A stretch of 64,000 nt of DNA from Nonomuraea purpurea (GCF_042650645.1 NZ_JBHSBI010000002.1:62001-126000); one strand, 5' to 3'; shown: positions 7,154 to 16,578, numbered from the stretch's first letter. The notes: generated by a model from the letters alone, not told the origin. Made by a program: numbers and translations.

Positions 7154-7810
7154 TCAGGAGCCGCGTGGGGTTACCAGGCCGGATTCGTAGGCGAGGACCA
7201 CGAGTTGGGCGCGGTCACGGGCATGGAGCTTGGTCATGGCCCGGTTGATGTGGGTTTTCGCGGTCAGCGAGCTGATCACCATGCGCTCGGCGATCTGGTC
7301 GTTGGACAGGCCCTGCGCGACCAGGGCGACCGCCTCGCGTTCGCGGTTGGTCAGCCCCTTCAGCCCCGTGCCGGTGTGGAGCGGCTGGGTGACGTAGCGG
7401 TCGATCAGCTTGCGGGTGATCGACGGCGCCAGCAGGGCGTCACCGCGCGCGGCGACGCGTACGGCGTGCAGGAAGTCGTCCGGCACGATGTCCTTGACGA
7501 GGAATCCGGCCGCGCCGGCGCGTAGCGCGTTGAAGACGTACTCGTCCAAGCCGTAGTTGGTCAGGATGACGACGTGCACCCCGGCCAGGGCCGGGTCCGC
7601 GGCGATGCGGCGGGTGGCCTCGATGCCGTCGACGACCGGCATCTGGATGTCGATGAGCGCGACGTCGGGCAGGTGCTCCTTGACCAGAGCCAGGCCCTCC
7701 TGTCCGTCGGCGGCCTCGGCCACCACCTCGATGTCGTCTTCGAGGTCGAGGAGCGCGCGGAATCCGCTGCGAAGGAGCGGCTGGTCGTCGACCAGCAGGA
7801 CACGGATCAT
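7154..7810 (-). CDS. NarL/LuxR-type response regulator
   Basis: A 218-residue two-domain regulator. The receiver domain (1-120) carries the acidic pocket DD at 8-9, the phospho-acceptor Asp54 (LIDIQMP), and the switch Thr/Lys near 84 and 106. The LuxR helix-turn-helix is at about 150-205 (LTNREREAVALVAQGLSNDQ onward). The start overlaps the kinase stop by 4 bp, so the pair is co-translated. A DUF6223 membrane protein gene diverges from the kinase and is the closest candidate target. Confidence 0.92.
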   Translation of the reverse strand: MIRVLLVDDQPLLRSGFRALLDLEDDIEVVAEAADGQEGLALVKEHLPDVALIDIQMPVVDGIEATRRIAADPALAGVHVVILTNYGLDEYVFNALRAGAAGFLVKDIVPDDFLHAVRVAARGDALLAPSITRKLIDRYVTQPLHTGTGLKGLTNREREAVALVAQGLSNDQIAERMVISSLTAKTHINRAMTKLHARDRAQLVVLAYESGLVTPRGS

Positions 7811-8922
7811 GACGTTCGGTCCACGGGAAGTTCGGCTTGGACGGAGAAGCCGCCCTCGCCACGCGGTGCCGCCCGCAGGCGACCGCCGAGGGCGGTGACG
7901 CGTTCACGCATCCCGAGCAGCCCGACGCCGGGTACCGGGGCGGTGCCCGGTGTGGCCTTGCCGTCGTCGTCGACGCGCACCGCGAGGATGTCGGGACGGT
8001 AGTCGATCCGGACGGACGCCGTCGCGGCGGCGGCGTGACGGGCGATGTTGGTGAGGGACTCCTGGACGATCCGGTAGGCGGTCCTGTCCACCGCCGCCGG
8101 CACGTCATGACGTTGTCCCTCGATCGTCAGCGTCGCGTCCAGGCCGGTCGCCCGAGCCCGCTCGACCAGTTCCGCGACGTGGTCGAGCCCACGCGGCGGG
8201 GCCGTGTCGTCCTCGCGCAGCGCCTCCAGGGTCGCGCGTAGCTCCCTGGTCGCCTCACGTCCGGCCTCCTGGATCGCCAGCAGGGCGTCCGGCACCTGTT
8301 CGCCCCGCTTACGGGCCACGTGGACGGCGACTTCGGCCTGCACCTTGATGATCGAGATCTGGTGGGTGAGCGAATCGTGCAACTCCCGCGCGATGCGCAG
8401 CCGCTCCTCGTCGGCGCGGCGCCGCGCGGTCTCCTCCCGCGTGCGCTCGGCTTCCTCCGCCCGCCGCTCGGCCTGGCGCAGCGCTTCGCCGGCGGCGCCG
8501 GCCGCGACCAGCCAGGCCAGTTCGAGGGCGCCTCGGGCCTGCGCGAACGCCTCGCCCGTGTCGTGCAGGCCCGAGGCCAGGGCCGCGAGGGGGAGAAGGA
8601 CCAGCATGGTCACGCTCGCCGCCACCGTGATGGCGCGGTGTCCCGCCCGCACGGCCGCGTACACCGCGAACAGGAACGCGACTGCGGGCACGTCGAAACC
8701 GGCCGCCTGGTAACCCACGGCGCACAGCCCGGTGACGGCCAGGACGGGTACCGGCGCGCGGCGGCGCGCGGCCAGCCCCAGGCCGCCGGCCGTCAGCAGC
8801 ACGTAGCCGAGCAGGGCGGGGTACGTGGCGGGGTGTTGCCCGGACAGCCCGGTGACCAGCAGCGTCGCCGCCACACCGACGGCGATCGTCCAGTCGATGA
8901 CGCTGATCCGTCCCCTGCTCAT
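7807..8922 (-). CDS. Sensor histidine kinase, HisKA_3 type
   Basis: A 371-residue membrane kinase. Several hydrophobic segments cover residues about 10-145, and a coiled-coil, Arg/Glu-rich stretch (150-175) leads to the phospho-acceptor His182 in RIARELHDSLTHQ. The C-terminal ATPase shows the N box (QESLTNIARHA) and the G box (GVGLLGMRERV). The signal is unknown. There is no large extracellular domain, so it may sense membrane stress or a membrane-soluble compound. It is the first gene of a two-gene operon with the response regulator at 7154-7810. Confidence 0.92.
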   Translation of the reverse strand: MSRGRISVIDWTIAVGVAATLLVTGLSGQHPATYPALLGYVLLTAGGLGLAARRRAPVPVLAVTGLCAVGYQAAGFDVPAVAFLFAVYAAVRAGHRAITVAASVTMLVLLPLAALASGLHDTGEAFAQARGALELAWLVAAGAAGEALRQAERRAEEAERTREETARRRADEERLRIARELHDSLTHQISIIKVQAEVAVHVARKRGEQVPDALLAIQEAGREATRELRATLEALREDDTAPPRGLDHVAELVERARATGLDATLTIEGQRHDVPAAVDRTAYRIVQESLTNIARHAAAATASVRIDYRPDILAVRVDDDGKATPGTAPVPGVGLLGMRERVTALGGRLRAAPRGEGGFSVQAELPVDRTS

Positions 8923-9142
8923 GCGCGCACTTTAACCGAACGCCCGCGCGGGCGACTCCTGCGCGCGGACGATCGGCCGGCTACCGCGGACGCGGTACTT
9001 TCGCGGCTCGTGCGGCGTCCGTGGCAGCCGGCTACGGGATCGGCGGCAGCGCGAAATTGTCCGCGTTCGGAAGACGACCGGCGGTGGGTCCACCGGACAT
9101 CATCAGGCGACCGACCAGTCACAGGAAGACGAGGAGCGTCTC

Positions 9143-9553
9143 ATGTCCGTCCGTCATCTGCTCGCCGCCGCAGTCGCCCAGGTCGGAGGGCTTGCCACTC
9201 CGGCGGTCGCGCACGTACTGGCGCCGCCGGACCCCGTCAGTGCCTACGCCTTGACCGCCGGGCGTCTCTGGTCCGTGGTGGCCGCGCTGCTGGGGCTGGC
9301 AGGCGTGGTCATCGGCGGGCTGGCTCTGGCCCGCCCCGCCGGCCGTCTCGGCACCGGCAACGGAAGGCGCGGGGCCATCGTGGCCCTGGCGGCGGGGCTG
9401 GTCGGCGCGGTCGTCGGCGGACTCGTCGTGGGCGCCGCCGAGGGCGGGCCCGGCACCGGCTACGGAATAGTCGGGGGCTACGTGGCCCTGGTGGTGGGGC
9501 TGATCGCCATGCTTCTGGGCGGGCTCGCCCTGGCCCGCGCCCGCCGCGTCTGA
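9143..9553 (+). CDS. DUF6223-type small membrane protein
   Basis: A 136-residue protein with an N-terminal signal-like segment followed by three transmembrane segments rich in Gly, Ala, Val and Leu (residues about 42-65, 78-100 and 107-133), joined by short RR/GR-rich loops. The first and last membrane segments are alike (GVVIGGLALARPAG against MLLGGLALARAR), suggesting internal duplication. A Shine-Dalgarno GAGGAG lies 8 nt before the ATG. It diverges from the histidine-kinase gene, so the two-component system may control it. No biochemical role is known to me. Confidence 0.75.
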   Translation: MSVRHLLAAAVAQVGGLATPAVAHVLAPPDPVSAYALTAGRLWSVVAALLGLAGVVIGGLALARPAGRLGTGNGRRGAIVALAAGLVGAVVGGLVVGAAEGGPGTGYGIVGGYVALVVGLIAMLLGGLALARARRV

Positions 9554-9646
9554 CGGTCGTCACCCACGCTGCGCCACCAGCAATCGCTGCCCTGGCGCCC
9601 GCTGCGAGCACAGGCCCCCTTCCGGGGACGGCCATCGCTCACGGTC

Positions 9647-9680
9647 AACGGCGGTGTCCTTCGGGACACCGCCGTTTTCC
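9647..9680. terminator. Strong bidirectional hairpin terminator with TTCG loop
   Basis: A 13-bp perfect stem (AACGGCGGTGTCC / GGACACCGCCGTT) closes a TTCG tetraloop and ends in a T-run on the + strand and an A-run on the left. It separates the DUF6223 gene from the convergent M6 protease gene. The arm resembles the terminators of both tRNA-Ala copies. Confidence 0.85.
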
Positions 9681-9758
9681 ATCCCATAGACGGCCGTTGG
9701 TTGTCGATCGTCCTCCCTCGACAAGAGGAATGACCAACCGGGATCGTCCCTTACGGGG

Positions 9759-11888
9759 TCAGATGGTGACCTTGCAGGTCGCCGTCGCCGTCTTGGCCGG
9801 GTCGCTCTCCGAGGTGGCGGTCAGCTTCACCGTGCCGTCGGCGGCGGCGCCCGAGGCGTGCTTGGCATAGACCTCGACGGTCGTTTGCTGGCCGGCCTTC
9901 GCGGTCGCGAGGGCGTTGGGCAGCCAGGCCGACCATCCCGTGCCGGACGCGGTCGCCGACAGCCGGTAGACGTCGGAGTCGCTGTAGGGTGCGGTCCCGC
10001 GCGTGCCGGTGTTGGCCAGTGGCAGGGTGCACTTGACCCACTTCGCCTGCGGTGCGGCCACGCCCTTACCGGAGGTCAACCGGACTCCGCGGCCCTGTGC
10101 TCCCGCGCCGTCCAGCGATCGGATCGCAACCGTGTACGACAGGATCCCCGTCGTGTCACGCTTGACGTTGAGAACATAGAAGTGCAGCCGGTTGGCCTGG
10201 TCGATGTATTCGTACTGGCTGCCGGAGTCGGTGCCGGCCTTGAAGAGCGCGTCGGAGAGTTGCCGGTAGTCACCGATGGTCATCTTCTGCGGGGTGCCGT
10301 TCGGCAGGACGAAATCGGTCTTGTCGATGTCCTGGGGGTTGGCGTCGATGGTCCAGATGAACGGGGCCGTGTCGGCGTTCTTGGTCTTGGCCAGCAGCAC
10401 GCCGTTGTCCGGGGTGAAGGAGTCGGCCCCCATCCGGTCGACGACCTCGACGGTGTAGTTGTTGTAGCCGCCGCCGTCACAGTAGGGGTCGGTCGCGGTG
10501 TCGCAGGCAGGGCTCTGGTCGCTGTTCATGGCCAGGTTGATCCCCGCCAGTTCGCCTGTGCCCGGTTGGGCGGCGCGGGCCTTCACCTGGGCCACCACCA
10601 CGCCCGAGCCGCTCAGGCCGTCGCGCGTCAGGCTGAGCACGTTCGCCTGGTCGACGATGCCCATCCTCAGCTTGTTCCTGAGCATGTGCTGCGCGCCCAT
10701 CGAGCTCCCGGCGGTGCCGGGGATCAACCAGCGGCTGTGCGGGCCGCCGGGGCCGTTGAAGGAGCCCCGGGCCAGCATCTCCCAGGGCCCCGAGTAGTCG
10801 CGCCGCGGCGGGACCGAGTAGGGGTTGTTGTAGTTGTCGGCGATGCCCAGGATGTGGCTGAACTCGTGGGCGAAGACCGCCTGTCCGTTGCTCTCCGTCT
10901 GAATGGAGCTGCCCACAGTGGTTTCGGTGGGGAAGCGGGCACTCGGCCAGATCGTGGCCGTGGACCGCCAGGAGGTCCAGGGCACGTAGCGGGTGCGGTT
11001 CCAGTTGGGCAGCGCGGTGTCGGGCGGTCCCCACTCGTCGGGGACGTCCTCCTTGGTGTTGAACTTCATCTGTCCGAACTCCTGCCAGGTGGAGGTCTCG
11101 TCCTGACCGGGGGTGAGGTAGAAGATGAAGTCGAACTGCGCGGCGGCCTCCTCACCGATGTCGGCGGTCCACGCCGGCATCGCGTCGGTCCGGAGGTCAC
11201 GGCTGCAGGTGTCGCCCGCCGGGCACCCCTCGCCGCCCTGCATGGTCGCTTCGATGCCGTACTCGTGGCTCTTGCCGGGCATCCGGTAGGTGCCGAACGC
11301 GGTCAGGTCGATGCCGTAGCGACCGCCCGAGTCCTCCATCCAGTACTCGTGGAGGGTGTGCCCGCGGTTGAGCTCGCCGGGTTTGTTGAGGAAGTCCTGG
11401 TAGAACTTGGCGACCTGGTCCGGTGGAATGTCACCGGCCGTGGTCGGGTTTCCGTAGATGGTGGAGTTCTTCGGCTGGGTCACGACGAAGGGCTGGTCGG
11501 GATAGTCCACCAGGACGACCGCGCCCTTGAAGTTCTTGATCGACCCCTTCTTCGCCGGGTCGTTCCAGCGGGTCCCCGGGACCGCCTTGTAGTCGTCCCA
11601 GGTCATCGTGTCCGGCAGTTCGTAGTCCTGCGCGTCGATGGGGGACGGCGCGTCGGCCGCCAGCGTGCGCGTGGCCTGCGCCTGCTGCCAGGGCTGGGTC
11701 TGTGGCCAGTGCCGCATCTGCCAGGGGTTGGCGGTGGGCGGCGGTGGGTCCGCCGGTGCCGCGACGGCGGGTGTGACGGGCAGCAGCACGGCCCCGGCCA
11801 TGGGCAGCGCCCACAGCCTTCTCCACTTGCTTAACCTGCCCTTGGCGCGGATCCCGCGCGGGTCAGGGGTCTTGCCGGTATTGCCCAT
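9759..11888 (-). CDS. Secreted M6-family metalloprotease (immune inhibitor A-like)
   Basis: A 709-residue exported protease. Residues 1-44 form a signal peptide with a basic N-region (SKWRRL), a hydrophobic core and AVAAP as the probable cleavage region. A propeptide-like stretch rich in Gln and Trp follows. The zinc site HEFSHxxGxxD occurs near residue 340 (HEFSHILGIADN), which defines the M6/gluzincin-like group. The C-terminal 130 residues are a beta-rich domain (KAGQQTTVEVYAKHASG). GAGGACC precedes the ATG as ribosome-binding site. It would act outside the cell on proteins. The gene is monocistronic and ends at the hairpin terminator at 9647-9680. Confidence 0.88.
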   Translation of the reverse strand: MGNTGKTPDPRGIRAKGRLSKWRRLWALPMAGAVLLPVTPAVAAPADPPPPTANPWQMRHWPQTQPWQQAQATRTLAADAPSPIDAQDYELPDTMTWDDYKAVPGTRWNDPAKKGSIKNFKGAVVLVDYPDQPFVVTQPKNSTIYGNPTTAGDIPPDQVAKFYQDFLNKPGELNRGHTLHEYWMEDSGGRYGIDLTAFGTYRMPGKSHEYGIEATMQGGEGCPAGDTCSRDLRTDAMPAWTADIGEEAAAQFDFIFYLTPGQDETSTWQEFGQMKFNTKEDVPDEWGPPDTALPNWNRTRYVPWTSWRSTATIWPSARFPTETTVGSSIQTESNGQAVFAHEFSHILGIADNYNNPYSVPPRRDYSGPWEMLARGSFNGPGGPHSRWLIPGTAGSSMGAQHMLRNKLRMGIVDQANVLSLTRDGLSGSGVVVAQVKARAAQPGTGELAGINLAMNSDQSPACDTATDPYCDGGGYNNYTVEVVDRMGADSFTPDNGVLLAKTKNADTAPFIWTIDANPQDIDKTDFVLPNGTPQKMTIGDYRQLSDALFKAGTDSGSQYEYIDQANRLHFYVLNVKRDTTGILSYTVAIRSLDGAGAQGRGVRLTSGKGVAAPQAKWVKCTLPLANTGTRGTAPYSDSDVYRLSATASGTGWSAWLPNALATAKAGQQTTVEVYAKHASGAAADGTVKLTATSESDPAKTATATCKVTI

Positions 11889-12168
11889 TCCAGGTCCTCG
11901 TCTTCAGGGGGTTCTGTGCGGCGGCAGGCAGGTGAGGCGTCCGGTGACGCCGCCACGGGGCCGGCGCACGACGGGCCCAGAGCGGTGATCAACGAAGCGC
12001 CCCTGAGAGTGGATGATCTCTGACAACCTGCTTTACCATCCCGCAACGACTGGTCGAAACTATACAAATGCAGCGGGCTGTTTCACCGTGATCGTGACGA
12101 AGATCATGATGTGGTGGCAGCCCCATTGGCGTGGACCGCTCCAGAAAACGTGCGGGATCGTGGGACAT

Positions 12169-13020
12169 ATGAACGACGACGTCTACTCGGGGCACCACTG
12201 GCGTTCCCTGTACGAGAGCGTTATCGGCCACGAGGGCGACGGGCTGACCGACATGCTGCTGGGGTGGCTGGATGAGCATCCGGCGCACGTGATGGAGCTG
12301 CGGGAGGCGGGCAGGCCGGAGAGCCACCTGATCCCTTTGGGGAAGCCTTCTCAAAGGGGTTACAGCTCGCTGTGGCGGTTGTACGCCGTGAACCGCATCC
12401 TCGACCTGCTCATCCTGAACTACCAGGATCCCCCTGACGATTCGGCGGCGATCACGGATGAGACCTATCCCCCGGTCGGTGTCTATCCTTCCTTCTGCGA
12501 GGCGCTTGGCGCGGACCGGATCGGTCGGCGCGGATTCCACCCGTTCTTCCACGAGATCGTCGAGGTGCGGCAGGCCGACGACCCTGATCAGCCACCCTCC
12601 ATCGTCCAGGAGCGCTGGCCCGGTTACATGTTGGGCTCGATGCTGTTGATGCGGGCCGGGGTGGTTGTCACTGCCGGGGCGCGGCACCTGGTCGCGGGGG
12701 TGGCCGACCGGTCCATCCTGTACTGGACCTTCTGGCGCCGGTCACGATCCACCCACGACCTCTCGCACGACTGGGGGCATAACTCCCAGTGGAGGACTGA
12801 CTTCCGCCGCGACTACCTCGTCGACGGCCGAATGCATTACAACGTGGACAAGGTCCTGGATCCGGACGATGAGGATGAGGACTGGGAAGGTGACGAGGAG
12901 GTCCTGGATCCGGCTTCGATGATCGAGGTTGTCCGGTACCGGTGCAGCACCGTTGTCGATCACGGTGGTGACCTCTTCCCCAACAACGATCACCATGTCG
13001 AGCCGGCCCCCGCGGACTGA
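12169..13020 (+). CDS. Unrecognised acidic protein
   Basis: A 283-residue protein I cannot assign to a family. It is acidic, with a cluster DPDDEDEDWEGDEEV near residues 225-240, and Trp/Tyr/His-rich (DVYSGHHWRSLYESV at the start, STHDLSHDWGH near 198). A hydrophobic stretch GYMLGSMLLMRAGVVVTAGA at about 155-175 could be a buried helix or one membrane segment. No signal peptide is seen. The frame is open back to ATG 12013, but the extra 52 residues are compositionally unlike the rest, so ATG 12169 is preferred. It stands alone between a protease and two NTPase genes. G+C is lower than in neighbouring genes, which may indicate transfer. Confidence 0.6.
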   Translation: MNDDVYSGHHWRSLYESVIGHEGDGLTDMLLGWLDEHPAHVMELREAGRPESHLIPLGKPSQRGYSSLWRLYAVNRILDLLILNYQDPPDDSAAITDETYPPVGVYPSFCEALGADRIGRRGFHPFFHEIVEVRQADDPDQPPSIVQERWPGYMLGSMLLMRAGVVVTAGARHLVAGVADRSILYWTFWRRSRSTHDLSHDWGHNSQWRTDFRRDYLVDGRMHYNVDKVLDPDDEDEDWEGDEEVLDPASMIEVVRYRCSTVVDHGGDLFPNNDHHVEPAPAD

Positions 13021-13051
13021 CCGCCGCATAGCTGGAGGCGGACTCCATCAT

Positions 13052-13519
13052 TCACGTGTCGTACAGCGCCAGCTCCTCGTGCCCCGGAGGGTCGAAGAGC
13101 GTGGCTGCCCAATGGTCGAGCAGGTCCGGGCTGATCGGCACCGTACCCCATTCGCCGGTTGCGTTGCGGCGTTCCAGCCGGCGGTGCAGCTCTTCCAGCG
13201 GTGTGGCGAGGTAGCGCAGTTCGACGGCGGCGCCGAGGGCGCGGGCGGCCAGGCGCAGCTCGTCCCGCTCCGCGCGCGACCAGAAGCCGAACTCCAGGAC
13301 CACGGTCAGGCCCAGTCCGAGCAGGTTCTGCGCGTGCCGCCAGAGCTGCTGCTCCAGGCGTTCGCGGGCGGGCTCGTCGTAGTGGTCGATGCCCAGGTCG
13401 GCGAGCCATTCGTCGGGGCAGAGCCGGACGGCCGGCAGGTCGGCGGCCAGCTGCCTGGCCAGGGTGGTCTTGCCCGACCCCGGCAGGCCGCACAGCAGGA
13501 TCAGTCGTCCTCCGGTCAC
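13052..13519 (-). CDS. P-loop kinase/ATPase (zeta-toxin or shikimate-kinase-like fold)
   Basis: A 155-residue protein starting with a Walker A motif, LLCGLPGSGKTTLARQLA (residues 7-24), followed by CPDEWLADLG, like the substrate-binding Asp region of small kinases, and a Lid-like Arg-rich helix (LEELHRRLERRNATGEWG). The layout fits the AAA_33 group of small nucleotide or antibiotic kinases, with the substrate unknown. The start is GTG at 13519, five bases after the THEP1-like gene stop, so the two P-loop genes are an operon. The frame reads through upstream as far as 14215, but that part is antisense to the THEP1 frame and is not coding. Confidence 0.78.
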   Translation of the reverse strand: MTGGRLILLCGLPGSGKTTLARQLAADLPAVRLCPDEWLADLGIDHYDEPARERLEQQLWRHAQNLLGLGLTVVLEFGFWSRAERDELRLAARALGAAVELRYLATPLEELHRRLERRNATGEWGTVPISPDLLDHWAATLFDPPGHEELALYDT

Positions 13520-13524
13520 GCGCG

Positions 13525-14046
13525 TCAGGCTCCGAACATGTGGGCGAGTTGCTCGGGGAGCTCGTCGCGGTTGGCCGGGGTCACGGTGATCAGCTCGGCG
13601 TCGATGCGGGCCTTCAGCGTGGAGTGGCTGCGCTCGTGCACGGTGGCCACGAGCGGGATGCCGGCCGAGAAGAGCGCCTCGCAGCGCGGCATGAACGCCG
13701 GCGACAGCAGCTCCATGGGCCCGATCTCGTCGATGAGCGTGACCGCCCCCTTCGTGGTCAGCGCCCGGTCCATGGCGGGAAGGGCGATGTGTTCGAACGC
13801 GGGGACGTTGACTCCGTAACGCCCGATCCGGGCACCGGAAATCCAGGAGACGTGGGCCATGACCGCCTTGCGCCCGCCGAACTCCTCCACGGTGAAACCC
13901 GCCCGCCGGCCGCGCTCGCGTATCTCGTCGGTGAGGAACCCGCGGACAGGCACGTCCGCCGCCCGCAGCAGCTCGGCGAGGCGGCGGATGACGGTGGTCT
14001 TGCCGGTGCGCGGCGGAGCGGTGAGCAGGATGCGTGGCCTGGACAC
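13525..14046 (-). CDS. THEP1-type nucleoside-triphosphatase
   Basis: A 173-residue NTPase of the THEP1 family. Walker A APPRTGKTTVIRRL lies at residues 10-23 and the Walker B region VTLIDEIGPMELLSP near 103-117, both typical. Members hydrolyse ATP or GTP slowly, and their cellular role is unclear. It is the first gene of a two-gene operon with a small P-loop kinase. It diverges from the WYL regulator at 14106, about 60 bp away, and that short shared region may hold both promoters. Confidence 0.85.
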   Translation of the reverse strand: MSRPRILLTAPPRTGKTTVIRRLAELLRAADVPVRGFLTDEIRERGRRAGFTVEEFGGRKAVMAHVSWISGARIGRYGVNVPAFEHIALPAMDRALTTKGAVTLIDEIGPMELLSPAFMPRCEALFSAGIPLVATVHERSHSTLKARIDAELITVTPANRDELPEQLAHMFGA

Positions 14047-14105
14047 GGGTCCAGGATCGCAGACCCCGAGGCTTCTCCAAAGTGCTCATCGGCTGAGCGC
14101 TTAAG

Positions 14106-15062
14106 ATGCGTTCCATGCGAGCCGATCGTCTTGTGGCCGTCCTGCTGCTGATGCAGGCTCGTGGCCGGGTGACGGCGGCGGAACTCGCCGAGGAACTGGA
14201 GGTCTCCCTGGCCACGGCGCGCCGTGACCTCGAAGCGCTGTCCGCGGCGGGCGTGCCCGTCTATCCGCAGCCGGGACGCGGGGGCGGCTGGTCGCTGCTG
14301 GGCGGCGCGCGTACCGACCTCAGCGGGCTGACCGCGAACGAGGCGCAGGCGCTGTTCCTGCTGGCGGGCCCGGCCGCGGCGGTCGCGCCCGAGGTCAGGT
14401 CGGCGCTGCGCAAGCTGGTGCGGGCCCTGCCGCAGACGTTCAGGGCCGACGCCGAGGCGGCCGCGGACGCGGTGGTGATCGACCCCGCGCGCTGGGGCGC
14501 GCGTGACGACGGCGAGCGGCCCGAACTGGTGCGCATCCTGCAGGACGCCACCGTACGCCGTCGCAAGGTCGGGCTCGTGTACGAGGACCGCACCCGCGAG
14601 CGCACCCACCGGCTGGTCGACCCCTGGGGCCTGGTGGACAAGGACGAGGTGTGGTACCTGGTGGCCGGGACCGAACGGGGGCAGCGCACGTTCCGGGTGG
14701 ACCGGATCATCGAGGCCGAGGTGACGGAGCTGGCCTTCGAGCGGCCCGCCGGGTTCGAGCTGTCCGAGGCGTGGGGGCAGGTCGTGGCCGAGGTCGAGCG
14801 GCACCGTTCGCTGCTGTCGGCGACCGTGCTCATCGCCGAACGGTTCCTGCCGGTGCTGCGCGACCACTTCGGCCGCCACTGCCAGGTGGAAGGGCCTGCG
14901 GCGGACGGCAGGGCGAAGGTGCGGGTGGCCGCGCCGAACGCGCTGATGATCGCCCAGCAGCTCGCCGGGTGGGGCGCGCTCGTGGAGGTGGTCGAACCCG
15001 CCTCGGTCAGGGCCGAGCTGGTCAGGATCGGCACCGAGCTCGTGGCCCGTAACAGCCCATGA
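14106..15062 (+). CDS. YafY-type transcriptional regulator (HTH_11 + WYL)
   Basis: A 318-residue regulator. An N-terminal winged helix spans residues about 5-65 (RLVAVLLLMQARGRVTAAEL, then LEVSLATARRDLEAL). The WYL domain spans about 140-215, with LVDPWGLVDKDEVWYLVAG carrying the W-Y-L signature. The C-terminal WCX extension ends the protein. WYL domains bind ligands, often nucleic acids. There are two possible ATG starts, 14106 and 14115, and neither has a clear Shine-Dalgarno sequence. It lies between the divergent THEP1 operon and a convergent decarboxylase gene. Confidence 0.88.
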   Translation: MRSMRADRLVAVLLLMQARGRVTAAELAEELEVSLATARRDLEALSAAGVPVYPQPGRGGGWSLLGGARTDLSGLTANEAQALFLLAGPAAAVAPEVRSALRKLVRALPQTFRADAEAAADAVVIDPARWGARDDGERPELVRILQDATVRRRKVGLVYEDRTRERTHRLVDPWGLVDKDEVWYLVAGTERGQRTFRVDRIIEAEVTELAFERPAGFELSEAWGQVVAEVERHRSLLSATVLIAERFLPVLRDHFGRHCQVEGPAADGRAKVRVAAPNALMIAQQLAGWGALVEVVEPASVRAELVRIGTELVARNSP

Positions 15063-15099
15063 GGCCCTGACGTCAGTCCTGAGGTCCCAAGGCTTGGCG

Positions 15100-16578
15100 T
15101 CAGTGCTCCGGGTCGCCTGGGAGTGTGCGGGACAGGGCCGCGTGCTCCCATCGGATCTGCTCCCACGCCCGCTCCACGTGCCGCCGCTCGGTGGCCACGC
15201 CGCCGATGGCCATCCGCAGCTCGACCCGGCCGTCCACCCGGGTGTGCGTCAGGTACATGGACCCGCTCGTGTTGAGCAACTCCATCAGCCGCATCGTGGC
15301 CCGGTCGGCATCGGCGGCGTCCAACTCCTGCCACACGGGACGGAAGCACACGAGCCCGAGCGGATGCGGCTCGCGCACCTCGAAGCCGGGCTCGGCGGCG
15401 ATCCACGACGCGAGCTCCTGCGCCAGTTCCACACCCTTGCGGATGTGGGCGCGCAGCCCCTCCGCGCCGTACCAGCGGAGCACCGTCCACAGTTTCAGCG
15501 CCCTGAACCGCCGGCCCAGCGGCACCTGCCAGTCGCGGTAGTCGATGACGGAGCCGACCGAGGTGGCGGTGTTCTTGAGGTACTCGGGCAGGATCGACAG
15601 CGCGCCGAGCAGCGGCGCCCGGTCGGCCGTCCAGAGCACGGTGCAGTCGAAGTTGGTGAGCAGCCATTTGTGCGGGTTGGTGACGTAGGAGTCGGCGTAC
15701 TCGGCCACGCCGTCGTTCAGCCAGCGCAACTCAGGACAGAGCGCCGCCACCCCCGCGTAGGCGGCGTCCACGTGAAGCCAGACGCCGTGCTCGCGGCACA
15801 CCTCGCCGATCGCGGCGACCGGGTCGACGGCGGTGGTCGAGGTGGTGCCCACCGTGGCGCAGACCATGGTGGGCACGGCGCCCGCCGCCGCGTCCTCGGC
15901 CAGCAGGGTCCGCAGGTGGCCGGGGTCCATGGCGAGCGTACGCGGATCGACCCGCACCGCCCGCACGCCGACCGACCCCAGCCCCGCGATCCGCGCCGCC
16001 TTCTCCAGCGACGAGTGCGTCTGGGACGACACGTACAGCGTGTACCGGCGGGTGACGCCCTCGTCCGCGACCCGCCCGTCGCCGGCCCGGTGCAGCGCGG
16101 CCAGCAGCGCGACCAGGCTCGCGCTCGACGCCGAGTCCTGGATGACGCCGCCGCCCGCGGCGTCGGTGCGGAAGCGGGCGGGCAGAGCGAGCAGTTCGGC
16201 GAGCCAGTCGACCACCAGCGTCTCCAGCTCTGTGCACGCCGGGCTGGTCACCCACGACATCCCCTGCACGCCGAGCCCGCTCGACAGCAGGTCACCGAGA
16301 ATGGCCGGGCCGCTGGCGTTGGACGGGAAGTAGCCGAAGAAGCTCGGATGTTGCCAGTGCGTGACCCCCGGCATCAGGACGCGCCCCAGATCCGACAGCA
16401 CCGCCTCGAACGGCTCGCCCCGCTCGGGCGGCCCCGACGGCAACGCCCGGCGGATCTCCCCGGGCTTCACCTGGGACATCACGGGATAGGACTCGACACA
16501 GGCGAGGTAGTCCGCGATCCAGTCGACGACCTGCTTGCCGTGGCGGCGGAACTCCTCCGGGCTCATGTGGACGCTCAT
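15100..16578 (-). CDS. PLP-dependent aromatic L-amino-acid decarboxylase (group II)
   Basis: A 492-residue member of the group II decarboxylases (AADC/tryptophan/tyrosine decarboxylase type). Key residues: the PLP Schiff-base Lys at about 304 in TNPHKW, the stacking His at about 188 in SSQTHSS, and the PLP Asp/Ala pair in HVDAAYAG. The N-terminal HWQHPSFFGYFPSNASGP is the family's substrate-side segment. It converts an aromatic amino acid to the amine plus CO2, but which amino acid cannot be told. ATG 16578 is chosen over ATG 16593. It stands alone, convergent with the WYL regulator. Confidence 0.92.
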   Translation of the reverse strand: MSVHMSPEEFRRHGKQVVDWIADYLACVESYPVMSQVKPGEIRRALPSGPPERGEPFEAVLSDLGRVLMPGVTHWQHPSFFGYFPSNASGPAILGDLLSSGLGVQGMSWVTSPACTELETLVVDWLAELLALPARFRTDAAGGGVIQDSASSASLVALLAALHRAGDGRVADEGVTRRYTLYVSSQTHSSLEKAARIAGLGSVGVRAVRVDPRTLAMDPGHLRTLLAEDAAAGAVPTMVCATVGTTSTTAVDPVAAIGEVCREHGVWLHVDAAYAGVAALCPELRWLNDGVAEYADSYVTNPHKWLLTNFDCTVLWTADRAPLLGALSILPEYLKNTATSVGSVIDYRDWQVPLGRRFRALKLWTVLRWYGAEGLRAHIRKGVELAQELASWIAAEPGFEVREPHPLGLVCFRPVWQELDAADADRATMRLMELLNTSGSMYLTHTRVDGRVELRMAIGGVATERRHVERAWEQIRWEHAALSRTLPGDPEH

